Shown: piece by piece, positions 8,199 through 16,007 of the stretch | How the letters are laid out: the number at the start of each line of letters is the position of its first letter | How positions within the stretch are numbered: position 1 is the stretch's first letter | From: [Haemophilus] felis | GTDB taxonomy: Bacteria > Pseudomonadota > Gammaproteobacteria > Enterobacterales > Pasteurellaceae | Assembly: GCA_002015125.1 (NCBI GenBank) | Contig: MUYB01000022.1 | Span: 1-24,432 of the forward strand | Reading direction: 5' to 3' | Length of the DNA stretch: 24,432 nucleotides | Made by a program: the position numbers and the translations under genes | Notes under the pieces: generated by a model | Databases searched by the model: none | Told to the model about the DNA's origin: nothing | What the model saw: the letters and a program-made list of their open reading frames with translations, nothing else

Positions 8199-8774
8199 TT
8201 AACGTTGGATTAAAGGTTTAATTTTCGTCTCAATAATTTCTCTTGCTCGAAAAATTCGAGAACGAACAGTTCCAACTGGACAATCCATAATGTCAGCAAT
8301 TTCTTCATAACTTAATCCTTCAATTTCACGAAGGGTAATTGCTGTTCTTAAATCTGCTTGCAAACTATTAATCGTATCAAACACGATCTTCTTTAGTTCA
8401 TTGGACAACATTTGATTTTCAGGTGTTTCCACTTCTCTCAAATTACCGCCCATATCATAACTTTCAGCCTCATCCGCTAAAATATCCTCTGTGGGTGGAC
8501 GGCGACCTTGAGCGGTCAAATAATTTTTTGCTGTATTGACAGTAATACGATAAAGCCAAGTATAGAATGCGCTATCTCCGCGGAATGAATCCAAAGAACG
8601 ATACGCTTTGATAAAGGATTCTTGTACTACATCAGGAATGTCATTGTGCGATACATAGCGAGTTAACAATCCTGCCACTTTATTCTGATAACGAGCAACT
8701 AACAAATTAAAGGCTTTTTTATCCCCTTGCTGTGCTCTTTCTACCAAAGCTTGATCTGTTAGCTGTTCAGCCAT
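8199..8774 (-). CDS. rpoE: RNA polymerase sigma-E factor
   Basis: ECF sigma factor for envelope stress, 191 residues like E. coli RpoE. Region 2 (about residues 10-95) includes DVVQESFIKAYRSLDSFRGDSAFYTWLYRITVN. Region 4 (about 125-185) includes LREIEGLSYEEIADIMDCPVGTVRSRIFRARE, the helix-turn-helix that reads the -35 element. Its own promoter at 8839-8866 carries the sigma-E consensus, so autoregulation is very likely. Held inactive by RseA, it would drive outer-membrane folding and repair genes that lie outside this window. Confidence 0.97.
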   Translation of the reverse strand: MAEQLTDQALVERAQQGDKKAFNLLVARYQNKVAGLLTRYVSHNDIPDVVQESFIKAYRSLDSFRGDSAFYTWLYRITVNTAKNYLTAQGRRPPTEDILADEAESYDMGGNLREVETPENQMLSNELKKIVFDTINSLQADLRTAITLREIEGLSYEEIADIMDCPVGTVRSRIFRAREIIETKIKPLIQR

Positions 8775-8791
8775 ATAACCTCTTATATCAC

Positions 8792-8844
8792 GTCTAACAA
8801 GCCTTAATATTATTGAAAGACAGCAAGCCTACAAGCTGTTAGAC
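8792..8844. repeat. Inverted repeat GTCTAACA in the rpoE promoter-leader
   Basis: GTCTAACA (8792-8799) and TGTTAGAC (8837-8844) form perfect 8-bp arms 37 bp apart. The right arm overlaps the sigma-E -10 element. Since transcription should start just inside the right arm, the pair would act, if at all, at the DNA level. Confidence 0.4.
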
Positions 8845-8866
8845 GACATTAAATCTGAAAAGTTCA
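8839..8866 (-). promoter_or_regulatory. Sigma-E-dependent promoter of rpoE
   Basis: On the minus strand TGAACTT (8866-8860) is separated by exactly 16 nt from TCTAA (8843-8839). This matches the sigma-E consensus GGAACTT-N15/16-TCTGA with one mismatch in each element. The predicted start is about 60 nt before the rpoE ATG. Confidence 0.85.
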
Positions 8867-8894
8867 AGAAATTTTGAAAAAAGATAAATAAAGA

Positions 8895-9149
8895 CTAATT
8901 ATTTAATTTCAAGGCAATTTGAATATGTTCAACCATTTGTTGCAATTCAAGATCTGTAGGCTGTTTACGGTTAAAAAACCAAGAAAATAATTCCAAGTCA
9001 GAGCAGGCCAACAAACGAATAAACACATCTTTTTGAGAATCATTCAACTGGTCAAAAAATTGCAAATAAAACGGCATAATAACCTTATCTAACTCAAGCA
9101 TTCCTCGTCGACAATCCCATTCAATGCGCAATTTATTATATTTATCCAT
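8895..9149 (-). CDS. sdhE: FAD assembly factor SdhE (YgfY/CptB)
   Basis: Small cytosolic protein (84 aa) that promotes covalent FAD attachment to the flavoprotein subunits of succinate dehydrogenase and fumarate reductase. The family motif RGxxE is present as RRGMLELD near residues 14-21, followed by IMPFYLQFFD and RLLACSDLELFSWF, all matching E. coli SdhE. Pasteurellaceae often rely on fumarate reductase, so FrdA is the probable client; this is inference. The start has GAGAG upstream. A gpt terminator lies just upstream of the gene, and the sigma-E promoter of rpoE lies just after its stop. Confidence 0.9.
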   Translation of the reverse strand: MDKYNKLRIEWDCRRGMLELDKVIMPFYLQFFDQLNDSQKDVFIRLLACSDLELFSWFFNRKQPTDLELQQMVEHIQIALKLNN

Positions 9150-9169
9150 AAAACTCTCTCATCTAAAAA

Positions 9170-9214
9170 CAAAAAGAAGCTTAATACCATATTACTAAAT
9201 ATTAAGCCTCTTCA
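9170..9214 (-). terminator. Intrinsic terminator of gpt
   Basis: On the minus strand GAAGAGGCTTAATA pairs with TATTAAGCTTC, with an 8-bp perfect core GCTTAATA/TATTAAGC and a 13-nt loop. It is followed by TTTTTGTTTTT. It lies about 40 bp beyond the gpt stop. Confidence 0.75.
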
Positions 9215-9252
9215 TTTAGTTATGCTTTAATTCTAGATTTATAACAAAAATC

Positions 9253-9714
9253 TTATTTTCTAGACAATGGTGGAACAAAAGTTAAACCAAGATCCCAAGG
9301 TTGTTCAATCCAAGTATCTTGTGGAATATCAATAACATAGTCATCTACCAATGATGCACCAGCAGGTTTCGCAAATACTGTAACAAAACGCGCTTTTGGA
9401 TACATTTCACGAATTGCGCAAGCTGTATTCCCAGTATCAACTAAATCATCCACCACAATAAAGCCTTCACCATCACCTTCTGCACGATGCAACACTTTCA
9501 ATTCACCTTGCTCTAAATGGTCATGGTAACTTGCAATACATACGGTTTCCACATGACGAACACCCAGCTCACGAGCTAATACTGCAGCAGGAAATAAACC
9601 ACCACGGCTTACCGCGATAATACCTTTCCATTGAGAAGCAGGAAGTAAACGTTCTGATAATTTACGCGCGTGCATTTGGAACATATCCCAAGTAACAACA
9701 TATTTTTCACTCAT
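9253..9714 (-). CDS. gpt: Xanthine-guanine phosphoribosyltransferase
   Basis: Purine-salvage enzyme that joins guanine or xanthine to PRPP to give GMP or XMP. The 153-residue length is close to E. coli Gpt (152). The PRPP-binding loop [12 protein letters not shown] lies near residues 85-96 and [16 protein letters not shown] near residues 36-51. The C-terminal [15 protein letters not shown] is characteristic of this family and not of hypoxanthine transferases. The Shine-Dalgarno AAAGGTG is 7 nt before the ATG. It is divergent from pepD. A possible minus-strand promoter (TTTACA at 9827-9822, GATTAT at 9805-9800, 16-nt spacer) would overlap the pepD -10. Confidence 0.96.
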   Translation of the reverse strand: MSEKYVVTWDMFQMHARKLSERLLPASQWKGIIAVSRGGLFPAAVLARELGVRHVETVCIASYHDHLEQGELKVLHRAEGDGEGFIVVDDLVDTGNTACAIREMYPKARFVTVFAKPAGASLVDDYVIDIPQDTWIEQPWDLGLTFVPPLSRK

Positions 9715-9795
9715 AAGTACACCTTTCTAAGCATTTTGAGGCTGTTCTAGCCATAAATTAAAAATTGCGTAAGGATAACCTGAAATACGCTTTTA

Positions 9796-9804
9796 TGCTA
9801 TAAT
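9796..9804 (+). promoter_or_regulatory. Extended -10 promoter of pepD
   Basis: TGCTATAAT is a perfect extended -10 hexamer about 64 nt before the pepD ATG. No good -35 is present. The position is also usable by a divergent gpt promoter, so the two may compete. Confidence 0.55.
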
Positions 9805-9867
9805 CTCGCCACTTTTTTTCCTGTAAAAAGTCAATAATACTGATACAAAAGACAATTCGGAGGAAAT

Positions 9868-11328
9868 ATGTCTGAAATTCAAAATTTACAACCAAAACTA
9901 TTATGGAAATGGTTTGACCAAGTTTGCGCCATTCCACACCCCTCTTATGAAGAAGAAAAAATTGCACAATTCATTTTACAATGGGCAAAAGACAAAGGGT
10001 TTTATGCGGAACGTGATGAGGTTGGTAACTTACTCATTCGTAAACCAGCAACAAAAGGTATGGAAAATGCTGTTCCAGTGGCGTTACAAGCGCACTTGGA
10101 TATGGTTCCACAAGCTAACGAAGATTATCAACATAACTTCTCAACAGATCCTATTTTACCTTACATTGATGGCGAATGGGTTACCGCCAAAGGCACGACC
10201 CTTGGCGCAGATAACGGTATCGGTATGGCATCTACCTTAGCGGTATTAGATAGCGATGATATTGCACACCCACCTCTTGAAGTATTGCTAACCATGACAG
10301 AAGAAGCAGGTATGGAAGGCGTAATTGGCTTACGTCCAAATTGGTTACAAAGCCAAATTATGATCAACACCGATACCGAAGAAAATGGTGAAATTTATAT
10401 TGGTTGTGCTGGCGGTGAAAATGCTAATGTTCGATTCCCTCTACAACTTGAAAGCAACCAATTTAAATATAGTTATCAAGTGAGTTTAAAAGGCTTATCC
10501 GGCGGACATTCTGGCTGCGATATCCATACAGGTCGCGCAAATGCGATCAAAGTTATGGCTCGCTTCCTCGCACAATTGAGTCATCAATATCCAACCTTCC
10601 AATTTAGCTTAACGGATTTACGCGGTGGCTCTGTGCGTAATGCCATCCCTCGTGAAGCCTTTGCTACGGTGGTATTCAATGAAGATCCTGCACTATTTTT
10701 ACAAGCTATTAGTGATTTTCAAGACACATTAAAAAGTGAATTAGCCAAAGTTGAACCTAATTTACAGTTACAAGCTCAACCAACAGAAAAAGCAGAATTA
10801 GTCTTTTCTCAAGAAAGTTGCCAAAAAGCCATTCACTTTTTCAATGCCTTACCAAATGGTGTAATTCGTAACAGCGATGTTGTGAAAAATGTGGTAGAAA
10901 GCTCCTTAAGCATTGGTATCTTAAGTGTGAAAAACAATGCATTAGAAGGAGTGATTTTAGTTCGTTCGCTAATTGACAGCGGTAACCGCAATGTTACTGG
11001 ACTATTGAAATCTATTTGTGAACTTGCAGGTGCTGAGCTTGAGCTTTCTGGCTATTACCCTGGTTGGGAACCGGTCAATGACTCGGTGATTTTAGATTTG
11101 ACGAAAAAAACCTACGCAGATATTTTAGGTTACGAACCTAAAATTAAAGTCATTCACGCAGGTTTAGAATGTGGCTTATTGAAAAAAATCTATCCAAATA
11201 TCGAAATGGTTTCCATTGGACCAACCATTCGTAATGCCCATTCACCAGATGAGAAAGTGCATATACCGGCGGTAGAAACCTACTGGAATCTATTAGTGAA
11301 ATTACTGGCATCAATACCGAATAAATAA
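9868..11328 (+). CDS. pepD: Cytosol non-specific dipeptidase (peptidase D)
   Basis: Zinc metallopeptidase of the M20 family (aminoacyl-histidine dipeptidase) that splits many unblocked dipeptides. The 486 residues match E. coli PepD. Metal and catalytic motifs are in order: HLDMVPQ near residue 75, DNGIGMA near 115, TEEAGMEG near 145, the Asp of [11 protein letters not shown] near 170, and the late HAGLECG with the C-terminal [19 protein letters not shown]. The start has an excellent GGAGGAA. In E. coli, PepD is one of the cysteinylglycinases, so it could feed cysteine to the neighbouring cysteine desulfidase gene. A terminator separates the two, so this link is inference. Confidence 0.96.
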   Translation: MSEIQNLQPKLLWKWFDQVCAIPHPSYEEEKIAQFILQWAKDKGFYAERDEVGNLLIRKPATKGMENAVPVALQAHLDMVPQANEDYQHNFSTDPILPYIDGEWVTAKGTTLGADNGIGMASTLAVLDSDDIAHPPLEVLLTMTEEAGMEGVIGLRPNWLQSQIMINTDTEENGEIYIGCAGGENANVRFPLQLESNQFKYSYQVSLKGLSGGHSGCDIHTGRANAIKVMARFLAQLSHQYPTFQFSLTDLRGGSVRNAIPREAFATVVFNEDPALFLQAISDFQDTLKSELAKVEPNLQLQAQPTEKAELVFSQESCQKAIHFFNALPNGVIRNSDVVKNVVESSLSIGILSVKNNALEGVILVRSLIDSGNRNVTGLLKSICELAGAELELSGYYPGWEPVNDSVILDLTKKTYADILGYEPKIKVIHAGLECGLLKKIYPNIEMVSIGPTIRNAHSPDEKVHIPAVETYWNLLVKLLASIPNK

Positions 11329-11359
11329 AAGTAATAAAAGTAATAAAAGCAATAAGAGC
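11324..11359 (+). repeat. Four tandem 9-bp units at the 3' end of pepD
   Basis: The unit AATAAAAGT occurs as AATAAAAGT, AATAAAAGT, AATAAAAGC and AATAAGAGC. The first copy contains the pepD stop codon and the last runs into the left arm of the terminator. It looks like a slippage-prone microrepeat. Confidence 0.8.
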
Positions 11360-11380
11360 GGTAAAATCACCGCTCTTTTT
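11354..11380 (+). terminator. Intrinsic terminator of pepD
   Basis: A perfect 9-bp stem AAGAGCGGT/ACCGCTCTT with a 6-nt loop runs into five T residues. It lies 26 bp after the pepD stop. Confidence 0.88.
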
Positions 11381-11443
11381 ATCTTAATAATCCTAACGAC
11401 ATGGCATCTAACGCCTTTAACAAGTAAAAATACAATTCACATA

Positions 11444-12742
11444 ATGAAAGCACATTTACAAAAATTCGAACAACAAATTCTAGACAACGTTAAACAAGAA
11501 GTCGTCCCTGCTTTGGGTTGCACAGAACCAATTTCTCTCGCTCTTGCCTCCGCTATTGCTCGTTATCATTTAGGTTATATTCCTGAACGTATTGAAGCCA
11601 AAGTCTCTGCTAACTTAATGAAAAACGGTATGGGCGTTACCGTACCCGGTACTGGAACTGTTGGCTTACCTATGGCGGCGGCTATCGGCGCTATAGGCGG
11701 AGATCCCGAAGGTGGCTTAGAGGTTTTGCGTGATATTACCGCCGAGCAAGTAACACAAGCCAAAAAAATGCTTGCGAATGATTTGGTAAACGTCAGTATT
11801 GCACAATGTGATTTGTTACTTTATTCCGAAGCAAACTTATATTACGGCAATGATTGGGTTCGCGTTTGTATTGAAGATCACCATACCAATATTGTTCATA
11901 TTGAGAAAAACAATGAAGTGATTTTCCATAAAACCAGTGAAAATGCTATTGGGCAATCTCAAGAATTTTTCAAACAATTAAACAGTGAAGATATTTTCAA
12001 TTTCGCTATGGAAGTGGAATTAGAAAAAATTGAATTTATCCTTCAAGCGGCAGAATTAAATAGCGCCTTATCCCAAGAAGGCTTACGCAATGATTATGGC
12101 TTGCATATTGGAAGAACCTTACAAAAGCAAATTGGTAAAGGCTTATTAAGTGATGATTTACTCAATCGTATTGTGATTGAAACAACCGCGGCATCAGATG
12201 CACGAATGGGCGGTGCAAAATTACCCGCAATGAGCAATTCGGGGTCAGGTAATCAAGGAATTACCGCAACAATGCCAACAGTGGTAGTTGCACGCCATAT
12301 TAACGCGGACCGAGAGTAACTCATTCGCGCGTTATTTTTATCTCATTTAATGGCTATCTTCATTCATAGCAAGTTACCTAAACTATCGGCGCTATGTGCG
12401 GTAAGCACTGCCGCAATGGGAAGTTGTGCTGGCGTTGCTTGGCTGCTAACAGAGAAATTCAGTACCATTAGTATGGCGCTGAGCAGTATGATTGGTGATA
12501 TTAGTGGCTTAATTTGTGATGGAGCAGCAAACAGCTGTGCAATGAAAGTATCCACAAGTGTGAATTCAAGCTATAAATCCATTCTTATGGCTATGGATAA
12601 TTCTTGTGTAACTGGTAATGAAGGAATCGTAGAGTATGATATTGATCGCTCAATTAACAATCTATGTGAAATCGCTTCTCGCAGTATGCAATTTACCGAC
12701 AAGCAAATTATTGAAATTATGGTAGCAAAACCTAAAAATTAA
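11444..12742 (+). pseudogene. cyuA: L-cysteine desulfidase CyuA (YhaM, UPF0597), interrupted by an in-frame TAA
   Basis: The intact family member (E. coli CyuA/YhaM, about 436 aa) is an Fe-S enzyme that breaks L-cysteine into pyruvate, ammonia and sulfide. Here 291 codons (GCTEPISLALASA, NLMKNGMGVTVPGTG, SDARMGGAKLPAMSNSGSGNQGIT) end at TAA 12317-12319. The same frame continues without shift as [20 protein letters not shown] and on to [13 protein letters not shown], 432 codons in all before the stop at 12742. E. coli reads ADDERLARALMLSHL where this reads [18 protein letters not shown], so one substitution of CAA, GAA or AAA to TAA explains it. The Cys near the N-terminus (GCTEP) is thereby cut from the later Cys residues ([14 protein letters not shown]) that should hold the cluster. 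Both halves keep conserved residues, so the lesion is recent, a sequencing error, or read through. The start lacks a clear Shine-Dalgarno. Confidence 0.88.
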
Positions 12743-12755
12743 TTGGCTTAAACAA

Positions 12756-12783
12756 AAGGCGGTAAATATCAGTTTACCGCCTT
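12756..12783 (-). terminator. Shared terminator between cyuA and dacA
   Basis: A perfect 11-bp stem AAGGCGGTAAA/TTTACCGCCTT has a 6-nt loop. On the minus strand it runs into TTTTGTTT, which fits the end of the dacA operon. On the plus strand there is no T run, so it mainly serves dacA. Confidence 0.85.
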
Positions 12784-12795
12784 CTAAGAATGAAA

Positions 12796-13977
12796 CTACC
12801 CTATCAAACTTTTAATTGTTAACACAATCCAATCCCAAGCTTTACTAAAGATGCCACCCTCGGGTACGTCTTTCATCACTTGTAAATTCACTTGAGCAAC
12901 ATCTTTACCTTCTAGCTGATAAATCACTTTCCCCACCACTTGCCCTTGTGCTAACGGCGCTTGTAAGTATTTATCAAACAATTCGTAACGCGCTTTAAGC
13001 TCAGTATTTTTACCTCGTGGAATAGTAATAAAACTATCTTGCAACACGCCTAACGAAACTTTGACTTCTGCGCCATAATAAACTGGTTGTTCAGAAACAC
13101 TTTTGTTCGCTTCCAAAGTTTTATAGGTTTCAAAATTGGCAAATCCCCACTGTAGTAGTTTTTTACTTTCTGTTTCACGCCCTTTAATAGTTGGCACTCC
13201 CATAACCACAGAAATTAAGCGCATATGATTTGGATTAACCGCAGAGGCGACTAAATTATAACCTGCTTTGTCCGTATGGCCTGTTTTAATCCCATCAACT
13301 TGCAAACTCTTATCCCACAGTAAACCATTACGATTTCTTTGCTTAATATTGTTGAAGGTAAATTCTTTTTCCATGTAAATCGCATATTCTTCCGGCAAAT
13401 CGCGAATTAAATGTGCACCAATCAACGCCATATCTCGCGCAGAAGAATATTGATTTTCATCATCTAAACCATGGGGACTGGTAAAATGTGTATTCTTCAA
13501 GCCAAATTGTTGTACATAACGATTCATTTCTGCCACAAATGCTGGCACAGATCCTGAAACATGTTCTGCCACGGCGACAGAAGAATCATTTCCAGAGACA
13601 ATAATCACACCACGATTCAAATCGGCGAGTGAGACTTGCTGATTCAAATTTAAAAACATTTTAGAAGAACCAGGGAAATTTTTTCCCCAAGAATTCTCCG
13701 TAATAGTGATCATATCTGTATTATGAACTTTACCTTGCTTTAGCGCCGCTCCCACCACATAACTAGTCATCATTTTGGTTAATGAAGCTGGATACTGACG
13801 TTGATCTGGATTCAAAGCGGCGAGAACAGCGCCCGAATTATAATCCATTAAAATATAGGTTTGTGCGTTTAACTCTGGCGGCGCTATACCATAATTCATA
13901 TCTTGAGCCATCGCGCCAAAACTACATAAACTTGATAATAAGAGAATGTTTTTATGTTTCATCATTTTTTTTAACAT
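12796..13977 (-). CDS. dacA: D-alanyl-D-alanine carboxypeptidase (PBP5/6, DacA)
   Basis: Low-molecular-mass penicillin-binding protein that trims the terminal D-Ala from peptidoglycan pentapeptides in the periplasm. I start it at the ATG at 13977 (393 aa, MLKKMMKHKN) because AGGATCC lies 8 nt upstream. A longer in-frame start at 14010 would overlap rlpA and lacks a ribosome site. A signal peptide ends AMA at residue 24. The serine motifs are S65-L-T-K68, SGN in VSGNDSSVA, and KTG in DGIKTGHTDKAG. The C-terminal IFSKAWDWIVLTIKSLIG is the amphipathic membrane anchor typical of PBP5. It is the last gene of the morphogenesis run and is followed by a terminator. One TAGCGCCG octamer lies at 13741 and one inverted at 13879. 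Confidence 0.96.
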   Translation of the reverse strand: MLKKMMKHKNILLLSSLCSFGAMAQDMNYGIAPPELNAQTYILMDYNSGAVLAALNPDQRQYPASLTKMMTSYVVGAALKQGKVHNTDMITITENSWGKNFPGSSKMFLNLNQQVSLADLNRGVIIVSGNDSSVAVAEHVSGSVPAFVAEMNRYVQQFGLKNTHFTSPHGLDDENQYSSARDMALIGAHLIRDLPEEYAIYMEKEFTFNNIKQRNRNGLLWDKSLQVDGIKTGHTDKAGYNLVASAVNPNHMRLISVVMGVPTIKGRETESKKLLQWGFANFETYKTLEANKSVSEQPVYYGAEVKVSLGVLQDSFITIPRGKNTELKARYELFDKYLQAPLAQGQVVGKVIYQLEGKDVAQVNLQVMKDVPEGGIFSKAWDWIVLTIKSLIG

Positions 13978-14000
13978 TTTGGGATCCTGTTTCATTTGCT

Positions 14001-14861
14001 TTAATTGCATTCGTAAACAATTAAAATTTTACTTGGGGTCAATTTTTTTAACTTCGCTTTTAGGTTGTCGCTCTCTTCCTTAGTCGCAAGAGGGCCAAAA
14101 TATATTGAATATTTTTTATTATCCTGAGCCACTTCGAAAACCATATTCTCCAAAGCTAATTTCTTGACAAAATTATTGGCCGATTTTTGTGAAGTAAAAC
14201 CTAATAATTTAATTTTATATTTTGTCTCAGGCACTAATTGTGGAGCAGCAATTTTAGACTCAGAATCTACAGATTCTTTATTCAACTTTTGTAGCGCCAG
14301 ATCATTTTGAGCAAGCTCTGCCAAGGTATTATTTGCCGCGCCCAGTATTTTTCCTTCGTGATTAACATGCAAGGCTTCCAAGCGAACAGGAAACAATCCC
14401 CGACCTATCATGCCAATTTCAGTCGCTGCCGCTTTAGAGAGATCAATAATACGATTTTTTACAAAAGGCCCTCTGTCATTAATTCGTACAATCACCTTCT
14501 TTTGATTGCGCAAATTGGTAACTAAAACGTAAGAATTGAGCGGGAGAGTTTTGTGTGCAGCAGTATATAACTTTTCATTGTAAATTTCGCCACTTGCGGT
14601 TTTACGACCATGAAATTTTTTATGGTAATAACTGGCAATGCCTTCTTTAGTGTAATTTTTTATATCATCACGCACTTTGGTCTGATAAGTTTTCCCTTTT
14701 ACAACATAGGAATGGGCTTTTGTAGATACTTTTTTATGCTCTAATTTATGCCCTTTCACCCCAAATAATTCAACAGTATCAGTCTTAGCTTGAATTGATG
14801 TTTGGCAACAACATGCCAGCAACAATAAAATAAATTTCACTAAATATTTATTCGTCATCAT
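14001..14861 (-). CDS. rlpA: RlpA, septal-ring peptidoglycan lytic transglycosylase-like protein with SPOR domain
   Basis: Envelope protein of 286 residues. The N-terminus is hydrophobic with LLLLACCCQTS: LLAC is a lipobox with Cys17, and two further cysteines follow directly, so it is probably a lipoprotein; cleavage at SIQA is the alternative. The double-psi beta-barrel domain (about residues 74-165) has GIASYYHKKFHGRKTASGE, TAAHKTLPLNS and VRINDRGPF. Its His and Asp match the catalytic pair known in P. aeruginosa RlpA. A C-terminal SPOR domain (about 213-283) would bind denuded glycan. Two adjacent ATGs (14861 and 14858) compete; the second has the better 6-nt spacing from AAGGA. It lies between rodA and dacA as in E. 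coli. Confidence 0.94.
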   Translation of the reverse strand: MMTNKYLVKFILLLLACCCQTSIQAKTDTVELFGVKGHKLEHKKVSTKAHSYVVKGKTYQTKVRDDIKNYTKEGIASYYHKKFHGRKTASGEIYNEKLYTAAHKTLPLNSYVLVTNLRNQKKVIVRINDRGPFVKNRIIDLSKAAATEIGMIGRGLFPVRLEALHVNHEGKILGAANNTLAELAQNDLALQKLNKESVDSESKIAAPQLVPETKYKIKLLGFTSQKSANNFVKKLALENMVFEVAQDNKKYSIYFGPLATKEESDNLKAKLKKLTPSKILIVYECN

Positions 14862-14885
14862 CTATCCTTTTTATTTACCCATTAG

Positions 14886-16007
14886 TTAGTTTGCGTTTTG
14901 TAAAAAGTGTGGTTTATGAGAATAAATCGACATAATTAAACCAAATCCTGCCATTAAGGTTACAAAAGAAGTTCCGCCATAGCTGATCAAAGGGAGAGGT
15001 ACACCCACCACAGGTAAAATACCGCTCACCATACCAATGTTAACAAATACATACACGAAGAAAATCAAAGTAATAGCGCCGACCAAAATACGTCCAAAAG
15101 AACTCGGTGCATTAAGGCCGATAATCAAGCCTCGAGCAACAATGAATAAATAAATGGCCATTAGCAATAAAAAACCTATCATTCCATATTCTTCACTCAA
15201 TACCGCAAAAATAAAATCGGTGTGTGGTTCGGGTAAAAATTCTAATTGAGACTGCGTACCTTCCAACCAGCCTTTTCCCCAGAATCCGCCAGAACCAATA
15301 GCTATTTTAGATTGCAGGATATGATAGCCCGCACCCAAAGGATCTTTTTCAGGATCTAGCAAAGTTAATACTCGAGTACGCTGATAATCGTGCATTAAAT
15401 AAAACCATAAAATAGGAATAAATGCAGCAAGTCCGACGATAGCAATTAAAATAAGCCACCAACTCATCCCCGCTAAAAACACCACAAATAAGCCCGAAGC
15501 ACTGACTAAAATAGATGTACCTAAATCAGGTTGAATCGCCACAAGTAAAGTTGGAACGAGAATTAATCCTAAAGCGATAAAGGTTTGACTGAGCTTCGGC
15601 GGTAATGGACGATTTCCCAAATATACCGCCACCATAAGAGGCACAGCTAATTTGACAATTTCCGAAGGCTGAAAACGGAATAAACCTAAATCTAACCAAC
15701 GCTGAGCACCTTTACTCGTTGTCCCAACTAGATCCACTAAAATCAACAACACAATCCCGGCGATAAAAGCGAAAGGCGCTAGACGTTGATAAAAACGCGG
15801 GGGAAATTGTGCCATTACAAGCATCACCGCAAAACCCAGTCCAACTTGAATCAAACGGTTACGAAACATAGCTTCATTCGCACCAGAAGCGCTATAAAGC
15901 AAAATAAGACCATATACAGAAATAACCACTAATCCCAAAAACAGCCAAAAATCTAAATGGAGCTTTCCCCATAAATACACAATCCAATGTTGCTTTTGTT
16001 GCTGCAT
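14886..16007 (-). CDS. rodA: Rod shape-determining peptidoglycan glycosyltransferase RodA
   Basis: SEDS-family polytopic membrane protein of 373 residues that polymerises lipid II in the elongasome with PBP2. Many hydrophobic helices are visible. The signature blocks are [18 protein letters not shown], the extracellular [24 protein letters not shown] (its Asp is the expected catalytic residue), and the C-terminal [14 protein letters not shown]. The ATG overlaps the mrdA stop by one base (TAATG), so the two are translationally coupled. A TAGCGCCG octamer lies at 15074. Confidence 0.97.
   Translation of the reverse strand: MQQQKQHWIVYLWGKLHLDFWLFLGLVVISVYGLILLYSASGANEAMFRNRLIQVGLGFAVMLVMAQFPPRFYQRLAPFAFIAGIVLLILVDLVGTTSKGAQRWLDLGLFRFQPSEIVKLAVPLMVAVYLGNRPLPPKLSQTFIALGLILVPTLLVAIQPDLGTSILVSASGLFVVFLAGMSWWLILIAIVGLAAFIPILWFYLMHDYQRTRVLTLLDPEKDPLGAGYHILQSKIAIGSGGFWGKGWLEGTQSQLEFLPEPHTDFIFAVLSEEYGMIGFLLLMAIYLFIVARGLIIGLNAPSSFGRILVGAITLIFFVYVFVNIGMVSGILPVVGVPLPLISYGGTSFVTLMAGFGLIMSIYSHKPHFLQNAN

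Noticed and set aside
8895..9149. A phage or toxin-antitoxin origin for the small protein (the family name CptB once suggested an antitoxin)
   Set aside because: The RRGMLELD and IMPF motifs fit SdhE, and no toxin partner lies next to it.
12317..12350. A frameshift or a selenocysteine-type recoding in cyuA
   Set aside because: Both halves are in the same frame (12350 minus 12317 is 33), so there is no frameshift. The codon is TAA, not TGA, and the aligned residue in relatives is not cysteine.
12350..12742. An independent 130-residue gene starting at 12350
   Set aside because: It is the C-terminal third of the cysteine desulfidase, in frame with the upstream part, and has no ribosome site.
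13978..14010. An N-terminal extension of DacA starting at 14010
   Set aside because: It overlaps rlpA, has no Shine-Dalgarno, and would put 11 polar residues before the signal peptide. The ATG at 13977 has AGGATCC upstream.
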